DNA of 64,000 nucleotides, taken from contig OX419755.1 of the NCBI GenBank assembly GCA_948567375.1, positions 10,793,001 through 10,857,000 on the forward strand, written 5' to 3'. Made by a program: the position numbers and the translations under genes. Below are positions 24,311-36,261 of the stretch, one piece after another. Position 1 is the first letter of the stretch, and each line of letters opens with the position of its first letter. Below the pieces are notes generated by a model, which was not told where the DNA came from, did not search any database, and saw nothing but the letters and a program-made list of their open reading frames with translations. The stretch is from Lunularia cruciata (taxonomy: Eukaryota > Streptophyta > Marchantiopsida > Lunulariales > Lunulariaceae).

Positions 24311-26736
24311 GTGAGTTCTCTTTTTTATGTTACAATGAACTCGGCATTTTTTTATGTTATTTTTTCTTGAGAGTCATTTATGTAACCTTGACTTGGGAGT
24401 ATTTTTTATGTTATTGTAAAGCCGGAAGTTGTTTGTGTTGCTGTTAGTTTGAGAGTTTTGTGTGTTACATAAGCTCGGGACTTATTTGTGTGTTACATAA
24501 GCTCAGAACTTGTTTTTATGTTATTGGGATCTCAAGAGTATTTTAGTTACCAGCAGCAGAAGGGGTTTTTTTTATCAAAGGAAAAACCTTGAAGAACAAG
24601 AAAGAGATAAAAGGGTTTTGGACTTCAAGAAAAGGAAGGATAGAGAAAAGGGATTGAGGAGTTTAGGGAAGACATGAAAATTTTGAGAAAGGACAAGAGG
24701 AGGCTGACAGGATTTTTCCCGAAGGAAGGGGCTTCGAGAGGAGTGAAGGATCAAAGGAAAAGGGGAAGTTGGGCTTTTTGTGTGTGCATGAGGGACAATC
24801 AGGAAAGGCTCTCAAAGTGTGATATGGATAGAGGAACCCTCGAGGGAAAGTCTGGACTGGACAATGAGAGGACTTTTGAAAAAGAGTGGCATTCAAAGGA
24901 GGAAGAAAGGCTTTGGTGCTTTTGGAGCAGGAAGGGTAGACATTTGAAGAATTTTAGGCTTGCTAGGAGAGAGAGAGGGAGATTTTTTTTTGAAGAAGGA
25001 CTGGGTTGGCAGGGCAGAAAGGAAGACCTTTGAGAGAAAAAGGCCTAGAGAGAGGAAATTTTGAGAGACAATGCTGGCTGTGCAGAGAATTAGGGATTTG
25101 AAGGGAAAGTGTGAGTGCCTTGCTTGATAGGAAGAGGAAGGTGCTTCGAGAAAAGGTCTGAACAGGACTGTGCAGAAAAGGAGGGTTTGGTTTTCAAGAG
25201 AATGCTTGCACATTGAGAATAAGGGGAAGGGTTTAAAGAAAACGGAGAGGAGGAGTATGAAGAGACAAGGGGAACTGAGTGTTGGGATAGGAAAACAGGA
25301 GACAAGTGAAGAATTATCAAAGGGAAAGAAGGGTTTGCAGGGAAGACCCATCAAGAGAAAAGGTTTATGTGAAGGGCTTGGCAGGGACAAAACAAAGGGG
25401 AGTGAGGGATCAAAAGACATGAAGGATAGAGAAGTTTGGACACAAGGTGACAAGCAAAAGGAAATCAAAAGAGAAAGTGAGATCTGGACAAGGGAACCTT
25501 CAAGGGGAAAGTCCAGATTGATCAGAGGAAGCAATTTTTGGGAGAATAGGCTTTGCATTGGACAGAGCAGGAGAAGAGGGGTTGAGAGAAAAGGGATGTG
25601 GAGAAGAGCTCTTGAGGACTGTGGTAGGAAGAAAGAGAGGCCATTTCAAAGTGAGTGCATCTGCATGACAGAGGGAGAGGGGAAAGGAAGGAAGCAGACA
25701 GAATTCTCGAAATGTGAAGGGTTACCAGGATAGTGAGCTGGGAGGAATACCTGATCGAAGGAGAAAAGAAGACTAGATATAAATTCTCTAAGTGTGAAGG
25801 GCCTGAACAGTCAGGATAGAGTGAAAGAGAGGAGAGGTTTGGCCAGGAAAACTCAAGAAGAGTACAGGGCTTGTGCAAGAGCTGCAAAGGGATTTCTCAA
25901 ATTGAAGGGGCCTGAAGAGTCAGGGCAGAGTGAACGAGAAGAGAGGTTGGGCAGAAAACTCAAAACAAAGGGCTTGTGCAGAAACAACTGAGAGGAATTT
26001 TTGAAGAGATAGGTTGCCTGGACAGGGACAGAGGAGAAACCATCAAAGCACAGGCAAGAATTGCTGCAGCAGAAGAATTCCTGAAGTAGGCTTTGGCAAA
26101 CAAGGAGTTTGTGTTGCAAAATGTTGGTAAAACTTAATTGTGCCCCGGTAATTTTCTTTCTTGCTTGAACAGTTGTAGAAGCTAGGGTGTGTCATTGTAT
26201 GGTCTGAAACAGTTTAGTTTCCCCAAAGGTGTTATAAATTGTGAGACTTTTCATTGGGATGAATGTTGTGTTGTCCTAAATCATTGAATTTGTCCATTGA
26301 ATTCCGAGAAGAGTGTAAGGAGAAACAAGAGAACTCCACTTTCGGAGCATCCGGACCAACTTATGCAATTGGATCAAATCACTGATCTGGTTGCACAGAT
26401 CTGAGCAGTTCTGCAAAACCCATCAGACCAGACCAGTGCTACAAAACTCACCAAGCCAAACAATACTAAAACCAAGAATAATAGACAAGGAACAATAGCT
26501 AATAGCACATGAAGGACAAAAATAATCCAAGAAGCCAACCCAAATAGCCACTAAAAAGGGTCTGCACCTAGGGACAACCGTAGACAAGTTGCCCAGATAA
26601 AGAGCTCTTTTCACCAAGCAAAAGAATAGAGCCAGCATTGGACTATAGGAGAAGTTCCAAGTCATTGACAAATAAGACAGCCTAAGCGCACGCAGCCAGG
26701 TGCCCGGTGCATTCTCAAGACCTTATGATCCTTGCA
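24311..26736 (+). mobile_element. Purine-rich non-coding element, related to the 59-63 kb insert
   Basis: The left end (CATTTGGTGTGAGTTCTC, then ATGTTATTGGGATCTCAAGA at 24512-24531) and the right end (GGTGCCCGGTGCATTCTCAA, then CCTTGCA) match the reverse complement of the two ends of the insert at 59033-63213. The interior is strongly purine-rich on the plus strand, with short tandem-like units (for example two ~110-bp units starting near 25799 and 25909). Long frames on both strands (24893-25558 minus, 25170-25733 plus) reflect composition and show no domain. It separates a gag relic from a truncated coiled-coil copy. The exact left end is uncertain. Confidence 0.6.
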
Positions 26737-27429
26737 ACAATAATTGAAGCATGTGCATAAGAGTTTTGAGGAGCGTGGCAATATTATTAAGAGCCAAGAA
26801 GAAGCATTGAGGGAATAGAACCTGGCATTGGAGAGATTGAAGGCCAAATTGAAGGATGCACACCTGGAAGCATTGCATTCCAAAGCAATTGTGGTTGTAA
26901 TGGAGCAAGAGTTGGAAGGTTTAAGAACAAGTGCTTAGGAGAAGTATCAAGCTTAGTTGTATGAGTTGGCCAGTTGATATCAAGAAGAAGAGCTTGTGTG
27001 TGGATTGGTGAAAAATGCAATAGCTCAGCTTGTTTGTTACAAAGAAGAGAAGGAAACTTTGAAGGTAGAGTTTGAGGAAGAGTTGTAGATGTATTGAAGT
27101 GAGTTGGAGAGAAGACAATTCCAAAGAAGGCATTGGAGTCAATAGAAGAAGGCATCAAGAGAATAAAGGTGATGTTAACTACAGAAGCAAAAGTGGAGTT
27201 GGAAGAAGGAAGACTGCATGAGTTGAGATTATTAGTGCAAGAGATGAGGAAGAGAAAGATGAAGGACGTGGATATGAACAATTTTTTAATTTGTCTTAGA
27301 GATTGAGTAGATGAGAAGATGGTAGAAATAGGAGATAATGTGAGTGTGAAATTAGATCTTGTTAGATCAAAATTAGATGAACTTTGCAATGATTTGAAGG
27401 TAGAGACTAAAGGCAAAGTAGTTGATGTA
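26737..27429 (+). pseudogene. Repeat-encoded coiled-coil protein, copy E (fragment)
   Basis: Truncated on the left by the purine-rich element and on the right by the chromovirus LTR. It matches copy C2 from about 21786 onward: KSFEERGNIIKSQEEALRE, then a C-terminal block near 27140-27300 with RLHELRLLVQEMRKRKMKD. It contains several stops. The sense frame is on the plus strand; the 261-aa minus-strand frame over the same DNA is a shadow. Confidence 0.6.
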
Positions 27430-27838
27430 TGTAAAAGATGAGACCAAGGAGAGAAATAGGAGAATGGAAGATCACATTGGGACACTTTGAATGTAGGAAA
27501 CTCCAAATGCCTAGCATGAGCTTTGGCTTTGGTATTTATAAGGAACATACAAGGCCTTGAAAAGCTTCTCAAGAAGCTTCCTTAAGCTACTTTCTTGGAG
27601 TGTAAACCAAGTTAATTGAGAAGCTTCTCAAGAAGCTTCCTTCTAAAAGTCGCTTACTTGGCATGCAAGCTAAGCTGGTAGGAAGCTTCTAGAAGCTACC
27701 TACTTGGGGTGCAAGCTAAGCTAGAAAAGAAATTCCAACGAAGCTTCTTAGATACTTTTGGAATATTCTAAGCTAAGTTTTCTATTTACTACTTTGTTAG
27801 CCCTAACTAACTTTATCGCTAAACTCCATATTGTTACA
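27430..27838 (-). mobile_element. Chromovirus LTR with heat-shock-element-like repeats
   Basis: A 409-bp LTR read on the minus strand from TGTAACAATATGG to CTTTTACA (TG...CA). It lies directly after the integrase/chromodomain stop and a GATGGAGGA polypurine stretch, so it is the 3' LTR. On its left it interrupts coiled-coil copy E at a sequence known from copy C2. A TATAAATA box lies at 27540-27533. Upstream of the box (higher coordinates) are five GAAGCTTC octamers and one perfect GAAnnTTCnnGAA trimer (27682-27694). Confidence 0.75.
27682..27694. promoter_or_regulatory. Perfect three-unit heat-shock-element-like motif
   Basis: GAAGCTTCTAGAA fits GAAnnTTCnnGAA exactly, the binding pattern of heat-shock transcription factors. 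Further GAAGCTTC octamers (two units each) lie at 27573-27580, 27620-27627, 27632-27639 and 27740-27747. All lie 30-215 bp upstream of the LTR's TATA box in the element's own orientation. Activity is inferred, not shown. Confidence 0.5.
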
Positions 27839-27889
27839 TATTCCTCCATCACTAGTTAGTGATGTACTCATCACCATTGAAGCTTCAAA

Positions 27890-28643
27890 CTCTTGGATGG
27901 TCATTTATAAATTTTGGAGATGAGAAAGAGGTTCCCATGTGGTATCATGAATGGGATACCCTTTCCAAAGGACCTTGTACTCCATATGTTGTCAACGGCC
28001 TTGTTGAATGTGGCAGCGTGCAAGGATATGATCAACTTTGTACTCCTCATGATCATTGATAAGAACAAGAAGAGGAGGAAGTTGGACACAAGAGGAAAAA
28101 GAAGATGGGTTAGAGAGAAGGGTTTCAACTTGGGAATGTGAAAGACAGGGTGGATACGCATATGACAAGGCAAGGCAAGGTGATAAGCAACAAGAGAGAT
28201 TATATGGGTGACATCAAAGAGTCCTATCCAATTAGGGGTGAGTTTATAGACTTGGGTATCAAGTGGGAGGGGTAGATTAATAGAGGAGAGCATGACCTTA
28301 TCATCAACTTGAAAGGTGAGATCACGATAATGGTGGTATGCATATTGTTTTTATTGATTCTGAGCAACAAAGAGATGAGATTTGGCTTGTTAGAGGGATT
28401 AGGATATGGTGATCAAGAAGGTGGAAGTATGAGAGACATGAGGTGGAGGAGGAGAAAAAAGTGCATTAGGACAAATGGATCTTGGCCAAAATTGAGGAAG
28501 AAAGGAGAGAATATGATGCTTGCCTGTTTGGAATTATTGTATGCAAACTCCGTAACTACAAGACATTCATCCCAATTTGTATGGTGGATGTTGACAAAGA
28601 CATGAAGCATATCTTCCAAGGTGCAATTTTCACATTCTCTCAC
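27890..28643 (-). pseudogene. Chromovirus integrase C-terminus with chromodomain
   Basis: Minus-strand pol end of a Ty3/gypsy chromovirus. 28643-28413 holds the integrase core's tail (CTLEDMLHVFVNIHHTNWDE, then EFAYNNSKQASIIFSPFFLN). 28293-28100 gives the GPY/F-type module (LTPNWIGLFDV, then HPVFHIPKLKPF). After a frameshift, the last ~25 codons read VLWKGYPIHDTTWEPLSHL, a recognisable chromodomain core, ending in a stop near 27896. Frameshifts at about 28400 and 28000 break it. Upstream pol is missing because an unrelated LTR (from about 28640) adjoins it. Confidence 0.85.
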
Positions 28644-29311
28644 TTAAGATGAATCTATGATGGCTATATTAAGGTAGCACAACATGGACTAAAAAGGCAA
28701 AGAACCAAACTCCAACCACTCCTCTAATGCTAAAACTCCAAGGCACCTCCAAGACTCAAGCAATTGCTCACTAGAGAACTCAGTGAGAGAGAGATAGTTC
28801 TAAATGAAAGGATGATGAGTACCTCTATACCCCTAGTTTATATACTTGTGAAATAGTTACACATCAAAGTTACTAATTACCTTAATAACTCAAGTTATTG
28901 ACAAAAAGTCATATAAAGTCTAAAGAATATAAAGTCATGAGAATAATCTCCTAAGCATGTGATCTTGTCTTGATCCAATGACTAAGTCAAGGATTCCTTC
29001 ACATGGGCTATCTTTGGACTTTAGAAAAATCTGAACAAAAAAGGTTTGTGGACCCAAAAATTCTCAACTCTTTCCTCAAAACCTAACATCTAGGAGGAAT
29101 ACAAAGTCAATACACTAGAATCCAAAATAGTGGTGCTCAATGTTTCACCATTCTCTAAAGTAGATTCACCTCTATCTTAGCTTTCACTAACCCCAACTAA
29201 TCATAACTGATACAGAAGGTTGGTTAAACTCCATATAAAAAATATCTTCAACTACTTACAATACCAAACTAAATACCCTAGTAAAGCATACATGCACTAA
29301 TAGGTATTACA
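28640..29311 (-). mobile_element. Solo or remnant LTR of the 38-57 kb gypsy family
   Basis: It aligns along its whole length with the minus-oriented LTRs at 39728-40422 and 47596-48289, from the TCTCACTTAAGATGAA start to the GGTATTACA end. The first few terminal bases (TGTGAGCC) are mutated or lost. No internal region of that family is attached on either side. It lies between chromovirus integrase and coiled-coil sequence, so it is a solo LTR or a recombination remnant. Confidence 0.7.
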
Positions 29312-30038
29312 TGCCAAAGTCCCTCCTAAAACCTAAGCACAAGGCAAAATGTATTCTTTCAACTCCTAAATTGTAGTTACTAAGGTATTTACTCACAAGA
29401 AGTGGTTTTGTTGGGCGCCCAAGAAGAGTGCTACTAACTTCACCTTGAAGTGTTGTGGAACCATTCCTTGGTTCACTCCAAGTAGTTGGTGATATTCATT
29501 GGGTAAGTATTAAGACTTCTATAAACTTCCTATCTAAGTGTTTTTTTTAAGCAAGCCACCAATTGGTCCATGTGCTCCTCCTTGTAGATCTTCCCTTCCA
29601 ACTACTAAGTTGATAACTTTAATTCATGTATCTGGGTCTTTAGTGCCCTTCCTTCCGTTTCTTCTTTGAGCATAGCCACAAATTGATCTTGCAACTCTTC
29701 CAAACTATTGGGTGACCTTTGTCTTCCCATCCTCTAGGTGCAAGTTCAGGATGCCCACATCTTTTTCATGACTTCTTTTAATATTTGGGGGTGATTTACA
29801 TGATCTTATTCCAATCAGCCTTCTCTTTCTTGAGTTCCTCCTTTATCAACTCCAACGTCAAGGCACCTTCCTTACGGCATGCCACCATCTATAGATTGAG
29901 TAACTAGTCTTAACTTAAAATTTTCCAATTCAAAGTGGATGCTACTTTTATCTCTAGCTTGAAGTTGGTCCTTGTACTTCAGCTCTATTTCCTTCTTCTC
30001 CATCCTTAACTTTCCTAGCTCTAGTTACACTCATACTA
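29312..30038 (-). pseudogene. Coiled-coil repeat remnant, copy G (minus)
   Basis: The minus-strand translation contains heptad-type, charged segments broken by stops (KYKDQLQARDKSSIHFELEN near 29960-29900, EELQDQFVAMLKEETEGRAL near 29690-29640). It adjoins the terminal TGTGATAACCCAAC of LTR D, but it is not the C-terminal block. It therefore comes from a different copy or a neighbouring insertion. Confidence 0.45.
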
Positions 30039-30802
30039 TGTGATAACCCAACAAATATCACTTTTGTGGTAATCAGGTAAATAAAGTTTGTTCCGATAGA
30101 GATACTATTCAAAATTGGTCAAATGCAAAGTCAAATGTCACAAATGTGGTTCTTCTTGATTTTTTCTTTAGTCTATTGGGTAGAGACCACACCTAGAAGC
30201 GAGTAACAAGCACTGACTTGCAGTCTTGTTACAATAATTTGTCACCCATAATCACAAATCTTTTGCTTCCGTCCAAACAAACTTGATTGTGATGATTCAA
30301 ATTCCTCCAAAGACGGCTACTTCACTACAAAGCACCTTTGCTTCAAAATTGTGTTCCATACCTCCCCTGAAAGCACAACTTCCTTGATCAAAATTTCTTT
30401 GCATCAACCCTACGTTGTACTCCCAAATGCAGCATACTACCTACACCACAATTCCTCTCAGATCTATCAAGACATTGTTTCTATTGCACTTCACTCAAGA
30501 TCAAACACACAGAATAAAGATCAAGGATGCAAAATCCAATATCCAACAAGCACATTGACTTGCACTTTGAAATTCTCCACACACTTACAAACACAAACAT
30601 AGGATTGATACTTGGAATTAAGCTCAAGCAACGAGCACTGAGAAACAATACTTCACTTTATCTATCTTCAAAAATTGTGAATAGTGAACAACATAACATT
30701 GTGAAGGCTTCCTTTAAATAGGAAAAGCACTTGATAGTTAACTAACTTCCTAAATTGCTTCTTATCAACTTTACCTGCATGTAGATCCAAAATGACAATG
30801 CA
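30039..30802 (-). mobile_element. LTR of the coiled-coil ORF element, copy D (minus)
   Basis: Reverse-complement counterpart of 3896-4654. On the minus strand it starts TGCATTGTCATTTTGG after GAAGAGG, has a TATTTAAA box at 30720-30713 and ends TTGGGTTATCACA. It directly follows, on the minus strand, the C-terminal end of coiled-coil copy D (30841-31095), as LTR A follows copy A. This supports ORF and LTR being parts of one element. Confidence 0.65.
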
Positions 30803-30840
30803 CCTCTTCATATCTACCTCTTCTTATCTCAAAACTGTTC

Positions 30841-33560
30841 CTACTCCAATCCAATGTCTACTTCTACTTCGGCTTCTAAACCCAAGGAAAATCCCTTCAC
30901 CACATGTACTTTGGGTTCTACAACCACTAATTCTTCTACCAATTCTAACATGTCTTCACTCTGATCTACAATTAAAGCCATGGGCAATCCATCTACATCT
31001 TTATCTACCGACCCATTCTTCTCTAAAGACTCAAGTGACAAACCCAAAGACACATTTACTCCTACGTCTACTTTGGACTTCTTATCTTCCTTCATACTAC
31101 TCCAAAGTCTCTCTAAATTTGAATTTACTAAGTCTAATCTAAGATTGTCATTGTCTCCTACCTCAATTATCTTCCTATCTACTCATTCTCTCAAACGAAT
31201 CAACAATTTATCAAACTCAATGTCTTCTGCTTGTCTTCCTTCATGTTTCTTGCACTTTGGGTCAATTTACTACAACTATTTTCTCTTTAATTCTATCCTA
31301 TCTTCAATCAACATTGAAATTGAAGTCATGGGTATCCAAACACTATCTTATTTCCCTACTCTAAGTTCCTCAGATGACTCTAGCAAGACACCCAACGTCA
31401 CTTGCCCCACACTCTGATATTTGACTACCTCGGATTAGGTCACCTTTGTCTTGAGGTGAAGTCTCTTGACCCAAAGTCGTGTATACCCAAAATCTTATAA
31501 GTCCAAAGTTGTATAGACCTGAAAAACCCAACCCGAAGTCACTCTACCTCCAAACACAACAATTTTTGTGGCAATGAACAAGATGCTTCCAACAAGATAT
31601 GGCACACATGATTTGAACATGTGCTAACTAACATATGGCCCCCGTAGTAATTCTAACTTGCAACCTTCATTCCAATGCAAAGTACCCTCTTTTGGCATTT
31701 GAACTCCTTCTTCCTCTTTCTATGACATGAAGTAAACTTCTTCAGGTCTGATCCAATCCAAGTCCTTCTTCCTCTAACACGAAGTTGACCTCCTCGGGTG
31801 AAATCAAAATACATGCTTCTCCTTGTTCCTTCTCCATCTAGGTTCAATTTGATTTTAGTAATGCGCTTCTTCTTTAAAACTCATCCAAAATGAAAAATGT
31901 GGGTACCACATCCCAATTCTTACTCTTGCTCCTATTGGTTTGCAACAAAGCAACCATTCCTTCTACACTTTTTGTGAAGTTCTTGAGTAAGGTTGTTCAC
32001 CTCCTTTGCTTCCTTTTTTTATAGGTTGCAGATCTTTATAACACCTCCTTTGCTTTATAAGTTCTTCCTTATCCTTTGCTTTGGTGGCTTTCTTTGTGTA
32101 CAACTCCTCATGCATCCATCTGATAAGCATTTTGTAGTTAGTTATCTCCAAGCATTCTTCCTTGTATTGAGGAAGGAGTTCCATTAGTTGCAATATTGAA
32201 CCAATTGAGTGGATAACAATATATGCTCCATCTTCCTACCCTATTGATGTCTCTTTGGATGTTTTGGCTTCCTTGCCCTTGACCCCTATCATTTGAAATA
32301 GAGGAGGATATTAGGCTTTAGGTCTATCAAGAACTTTAGTCTATGTAGGTGTTGTAGTGGATTCTTTGTCTTCCAACTTGATTTCCACCCAAACTTGTTC
32401 TCAATCAGATTCTAATACAATAGGTTTGGGTTTTGGGTTACAAGGTGCTCCAAGGCAATGGGAGGTTTCTCCTTTGTGCTCTAGTAGATGTTCCTATTCT
32501 CCATTGGACTCTTGGTTTGGGGCCAATTGTGCATCTTGCTCTATGTGTTTCCCGTCCTCTGAATTTGCTCCCACTCCTTGGAACATGAACAAGCATTCCT
32601 CCACATACTCTTCTTCATCATCATCTTCTTATTCTTCTTCTTTGTCTCTTGCTTCTTCATCCAAAGTGATATCAATTACTAGAGTTTTTTTTCACTTTCT
32701 TGGATAGGATTGTAGCTTTGGTGGGGGATTGCTCTCTTCTTCTTGGTCTTTGGTGCAAAACAATCTTCTTCCTCCACAAACATGAAACTCCTAGCCCTTG
32801 CAAATTGTGCATATGCTTCCAATACTTCTTGATCATTGTCCTTGCTTCAATCTAGGTTTTGAAGTATCCATTTGGCTAGAAGTAGCTCAAGAACCACTTC
32901 CTTTCTTTCTTTCTTAATAAGTTGAGGCCCATGTAGAAATGTATCTCAAAGGGTGTTAGAAACATTGCTCCTTTGTCTTCTTTGAAATTTTGGTGTAGTG
33001 CTTCTCTTGGATGGAAAACCTTTGTACATGTAGAGGAAGAAGACCACTTGGCTACTTGTAAGGAAATTTTTTTTGTGTGTTTGAAAAACTTCATAACAGC
33101 CTCCACAATGTCTTGTTGAGTTAAATCATGGTAACTTCCTACTCTCCAACCATTATTCTTGTTCCTCTTGTTAGTGAAGGTGACCTTGATATCATTGTCA
33201 GGTACTTGTCAACATACTTAATGCCAATGGTCATGGCTTGAGCTACACTTGCATCACCATCAAGCGCTATCCTCTAGTTCTCTTCAGTCCAATTATGGGA
33301 GTTCCCTCTTAAACTCCCAACAATTATCTCCTTCTTACCTCTCATCATGTGGATCATAGCAAAGTCGCTCAACTCCCAATTCCAAAGCAAGAACCCCAAA
33401 TGCTTGCTTTGGATTACCTCACTTCTATAGTACATGGCCCACTTCTTGACAATGCAGTTTTTGAGGATAGCTTTGGGAGCCATTCTCATGGGCTTCTAGA
33501 TGAATACCATCTTATCTCTCAGGGGAAGTCTAAGAAACTAAAGTGATTATAAATGAGCAG
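30841..33560 (-). pseudogene. Repeat-encoded coiled-coil protein, copy D (broken)
   Basis: Minus-strand copy. The N-terminal block is at 33489-33274 (KWAMYYRSEVIQSKHLGF, then LLWNWELSDFAMIHMMRGKK). 33106-32876 follows (EAVMKFFKHTKKISLQ, then FEIHFYMGLNLLRKKERK). The acidic Glu-rich region is at about 32690-32350 and the coiled coil at 32193-31963. The C-terminal part lies at 31260-30841 and ends LGLEAEVEVDIGLE, the counterpart of LGLEAEVKVDIKSE in copy A. This copy shows the whole order from N-terminal block to LTR in one orientation and one place (33.5 to 30.0 kb), although it is broken by stops. It is the best guide to the architecture of the family. Confidence 0.65.
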
Positions 33561-36261
33561 GATACTCGGAACCTCTTTGAAAGTTGGAAGGCTAAGGCAA
33601 ATTTTGCTTGAGCTATGAAGTGGTGAATTCCAATAACAAAATAGTAGAAATGGACATTTTCACATTGAGTTTTATAGGCAAAGTCCTTGAGCACTCTTTA
33701 GTCATTTGGGATGAATAGTGTTTTAACTGTTTTGGTCATGCATTTTCAAGGAGAATTTTTATTGCATATGCAAATTATCCCCCTTGAACTATCTTTGGCA
33801 CACATGTGAGGTCTTTGCCATATGCTAGTAGTCTTTCTTGAATTGCAATAGTCTTTGGTGGAAGTCTTAACTAGATGGTGGTGTATTCAAACATGTGTAT
33901 GGTCCTTGGTCACAACCTTGTTCTTGGCTTAAGTCCTTCTTTCAAGGAACAATGTGTAGGGCCAAAGTCTTTTCTAGATCAAAGTGACTTGCTCTGAACT
34001 GCCAATAGGAGTTATTTTGAATTTGGCATTCTTCTTATAGATGTTCTTGGTTTTGGACTTCCTCCTCCTATCATTGGTGCACAAGCAGACATAACTTTGA
34101 AGGACATTAAACTAAGAAACTTCCTTCTAAATATTAAATTAGGTTGTCCCACTATTACAAACAAGAGTAAAGTTAGTAAAAAGAGTGAAAGTGTGAAAAT
34201 CTTGGGACCATAGTGGGTGATATAGTGGTGGTGGGGCTGAAGAGCTAGGAGGAAGGGGCATAGTGGAGAGATGAGGAATAACTGTATTTGTATGTGTGAG
34301 ATCTCCCATAAGAGAACCATCCAAAGTAGGTTTCACCCTTGGAGAAGGTAGAGGACTCGGTAAGGGGATAGAAGTGACTCCATTGAGGTGAACTTGAGCC
34401 CCTATGAGTGTGCTGAAAGAGTTTGTGCCAAGACCTATTCCCTAAATGTACATAAGGGTATGTGGATGAGGAGCATTGCTTATGGTAGTTCCTCTAGTTA
34501 TCTATGCCAGAAAAAAAATGGAAACCAAGGAGACAAAGAAACCACGGAATGAAAATATGAAACGACAGAGAATAGATACTATAAACCCAATGCCAAAAGA
34601 AAAGAAAGGAAAAATACCAAACAAACAACTACTGCAAAGAAACAAATAACTGATGTGAAGAGAATCTATATATTGCTGAAGGAGATTCTCCCTCCTACAA
34701 ACTGAGCAGCCCATTCCGGTTTGATCCCTACTTCAAAATGGCTACCTCTCACAAACCATATCACCTCTCATTGAAAGTCTCCGTTGCCAATCTAATGAAG
34801 TCCAATTGGGACTCACATCCACACCTATACTCCAAACTCTATCTCACGCAATTCTAAAATCTACAATATTTTAGTCACTTGTACCCTAAAGGTGCTCATT
34901 CCGGTCCCCGAATCTCTACCCTTGATCTCTTTTTGCTGTTCCAACAGTCTCCCAAAGTCGCTGATGAGTGGCTCTTACCATTGAGTTCTCAAGTAAAACT
35001 ATACTATCTTTGGTTAAATCCTTTATCTGACCTGGGTAAATCACTAATCCAGTAATTTTGCACTAACATGATGAATAAGTATGGCCGATCTAGAGTGCTT
35101 GCTGGATTCAATGGCCCTGGCCTCCCCACTTATTCCCTTAAAGATCTGCCCACCCTCCTTGCACCGTATCTATAGCTTTGTTATGTGGTGTCACACCCGC
35201 AACGTGAACATCCCAAGTAATAGAGTGTCTAATCGAAGTACTTCTAATCGGGAGTCACTCGAAACAGTGAGGAAGGTTAACACTCTCAACGAATGATCTA
35301 AATGAATAATTCTATTCTGATTCTCATGCTCCCCACGCTGTCAAGCTCTCACAATGCTAGTCCTCTAACAACAACTCACTCTTTTATCTCTTAGGTTTCA
35401 TTTCACCTATTACCATCGGTCTTCGCGAAGCTCTTGGATTATTCCATGTTGGTGTTTGGTTTAGCAATGTAGTGGTATTGACTTGATCTGATTACAGTTT
35501 GAACATGTATTGAGGATAATAAAACAATTAGTTAGTCTGTTGATCGGTGTTCTCAGAGTTAAAAGTCATAAAAATATGTAATTTTATTTTAGGTCAATAG
35601 ACTGTTTATTTAGATTTTGTATTGCCTTGTTTGTTCAAATAATATTCTAATAGAAAATTTATAAAATTAATCAGCTTGGATGCCTTAGTCTAAGTACTCC
35701 TTCAATTGCATTATCCTTTCATCTAACAACAAAATCAAATATCATTTGGAAGTATTCCGCTATTTATAGACTGCTAATTAACCTTTGGAATCCGAATGAC
35801 GGCTAACCACAGTTGAGGTAGTAGAGTAATCATATTTATTATTCAGCAATGTGACTGCAGGGAGTAAAGTGAACAGAATTCAGGCACGAAGTTGAATATG
35901 GTTCCTTCGAATTTTAGTTCCGATTATCTCAACCTAACCCATCTTTTTTCTAGTATCATGGTTTGTATTATTCTTTTACTATCAACCTTGGATGGACCCT
36001 ACTGCTATACATTGAGTAATATGGCTTTATAGATTTATTTACTAGTTATGTATGTTAGAAGGTAAAAGATTTTGATTTTGCACTATGCAATTAAATATAT
36101 AGTAAGTAATAGTAATAGTTTTCCCATAGGCTTGCATACCATGCTATTGTATGGAAGTTCTACATGACTTCTGAACTTCTATATATACAGTCTACCACTA
36201 TTTTCATTCACATATGGTTTTGGTTTTCTGTCATATGGTCTTTGAAGGTTTGCTTATGGAC
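33561..36261. other. No recognisable gene
   Basis: Mixed unique-looking sequence. Short frames such as 34012-34320 (minus) and 35081-35296 (plus) have no motif or second copy in the window. A GTGTCACACCCGCAAC stretch near 35189 resembles retroelement termini, but no partner was found. Confidence 0.4.

Noticed and set aside
24893-25733. Long frames on both strands (221 aa minus, 187 aa plus) as genes
   Set aside because: They overlap on opposite strands, have biased composition from a purine-rich repeat, show no domain, and lie within a mobile element related to 59-63 kb.
26787-27572. 261-aa minus-strand frame
   Set aside because: It is the antisense shadow of coiled-coil copy E and continues into the chromovirus LTR.
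34012-34336. Hydrophobic minus-strand frames of 102 and 65 aa as a membrane protein
   Set aside because: Two overlapping frames in A/T-rich DNA with no start context, motif or second copy.
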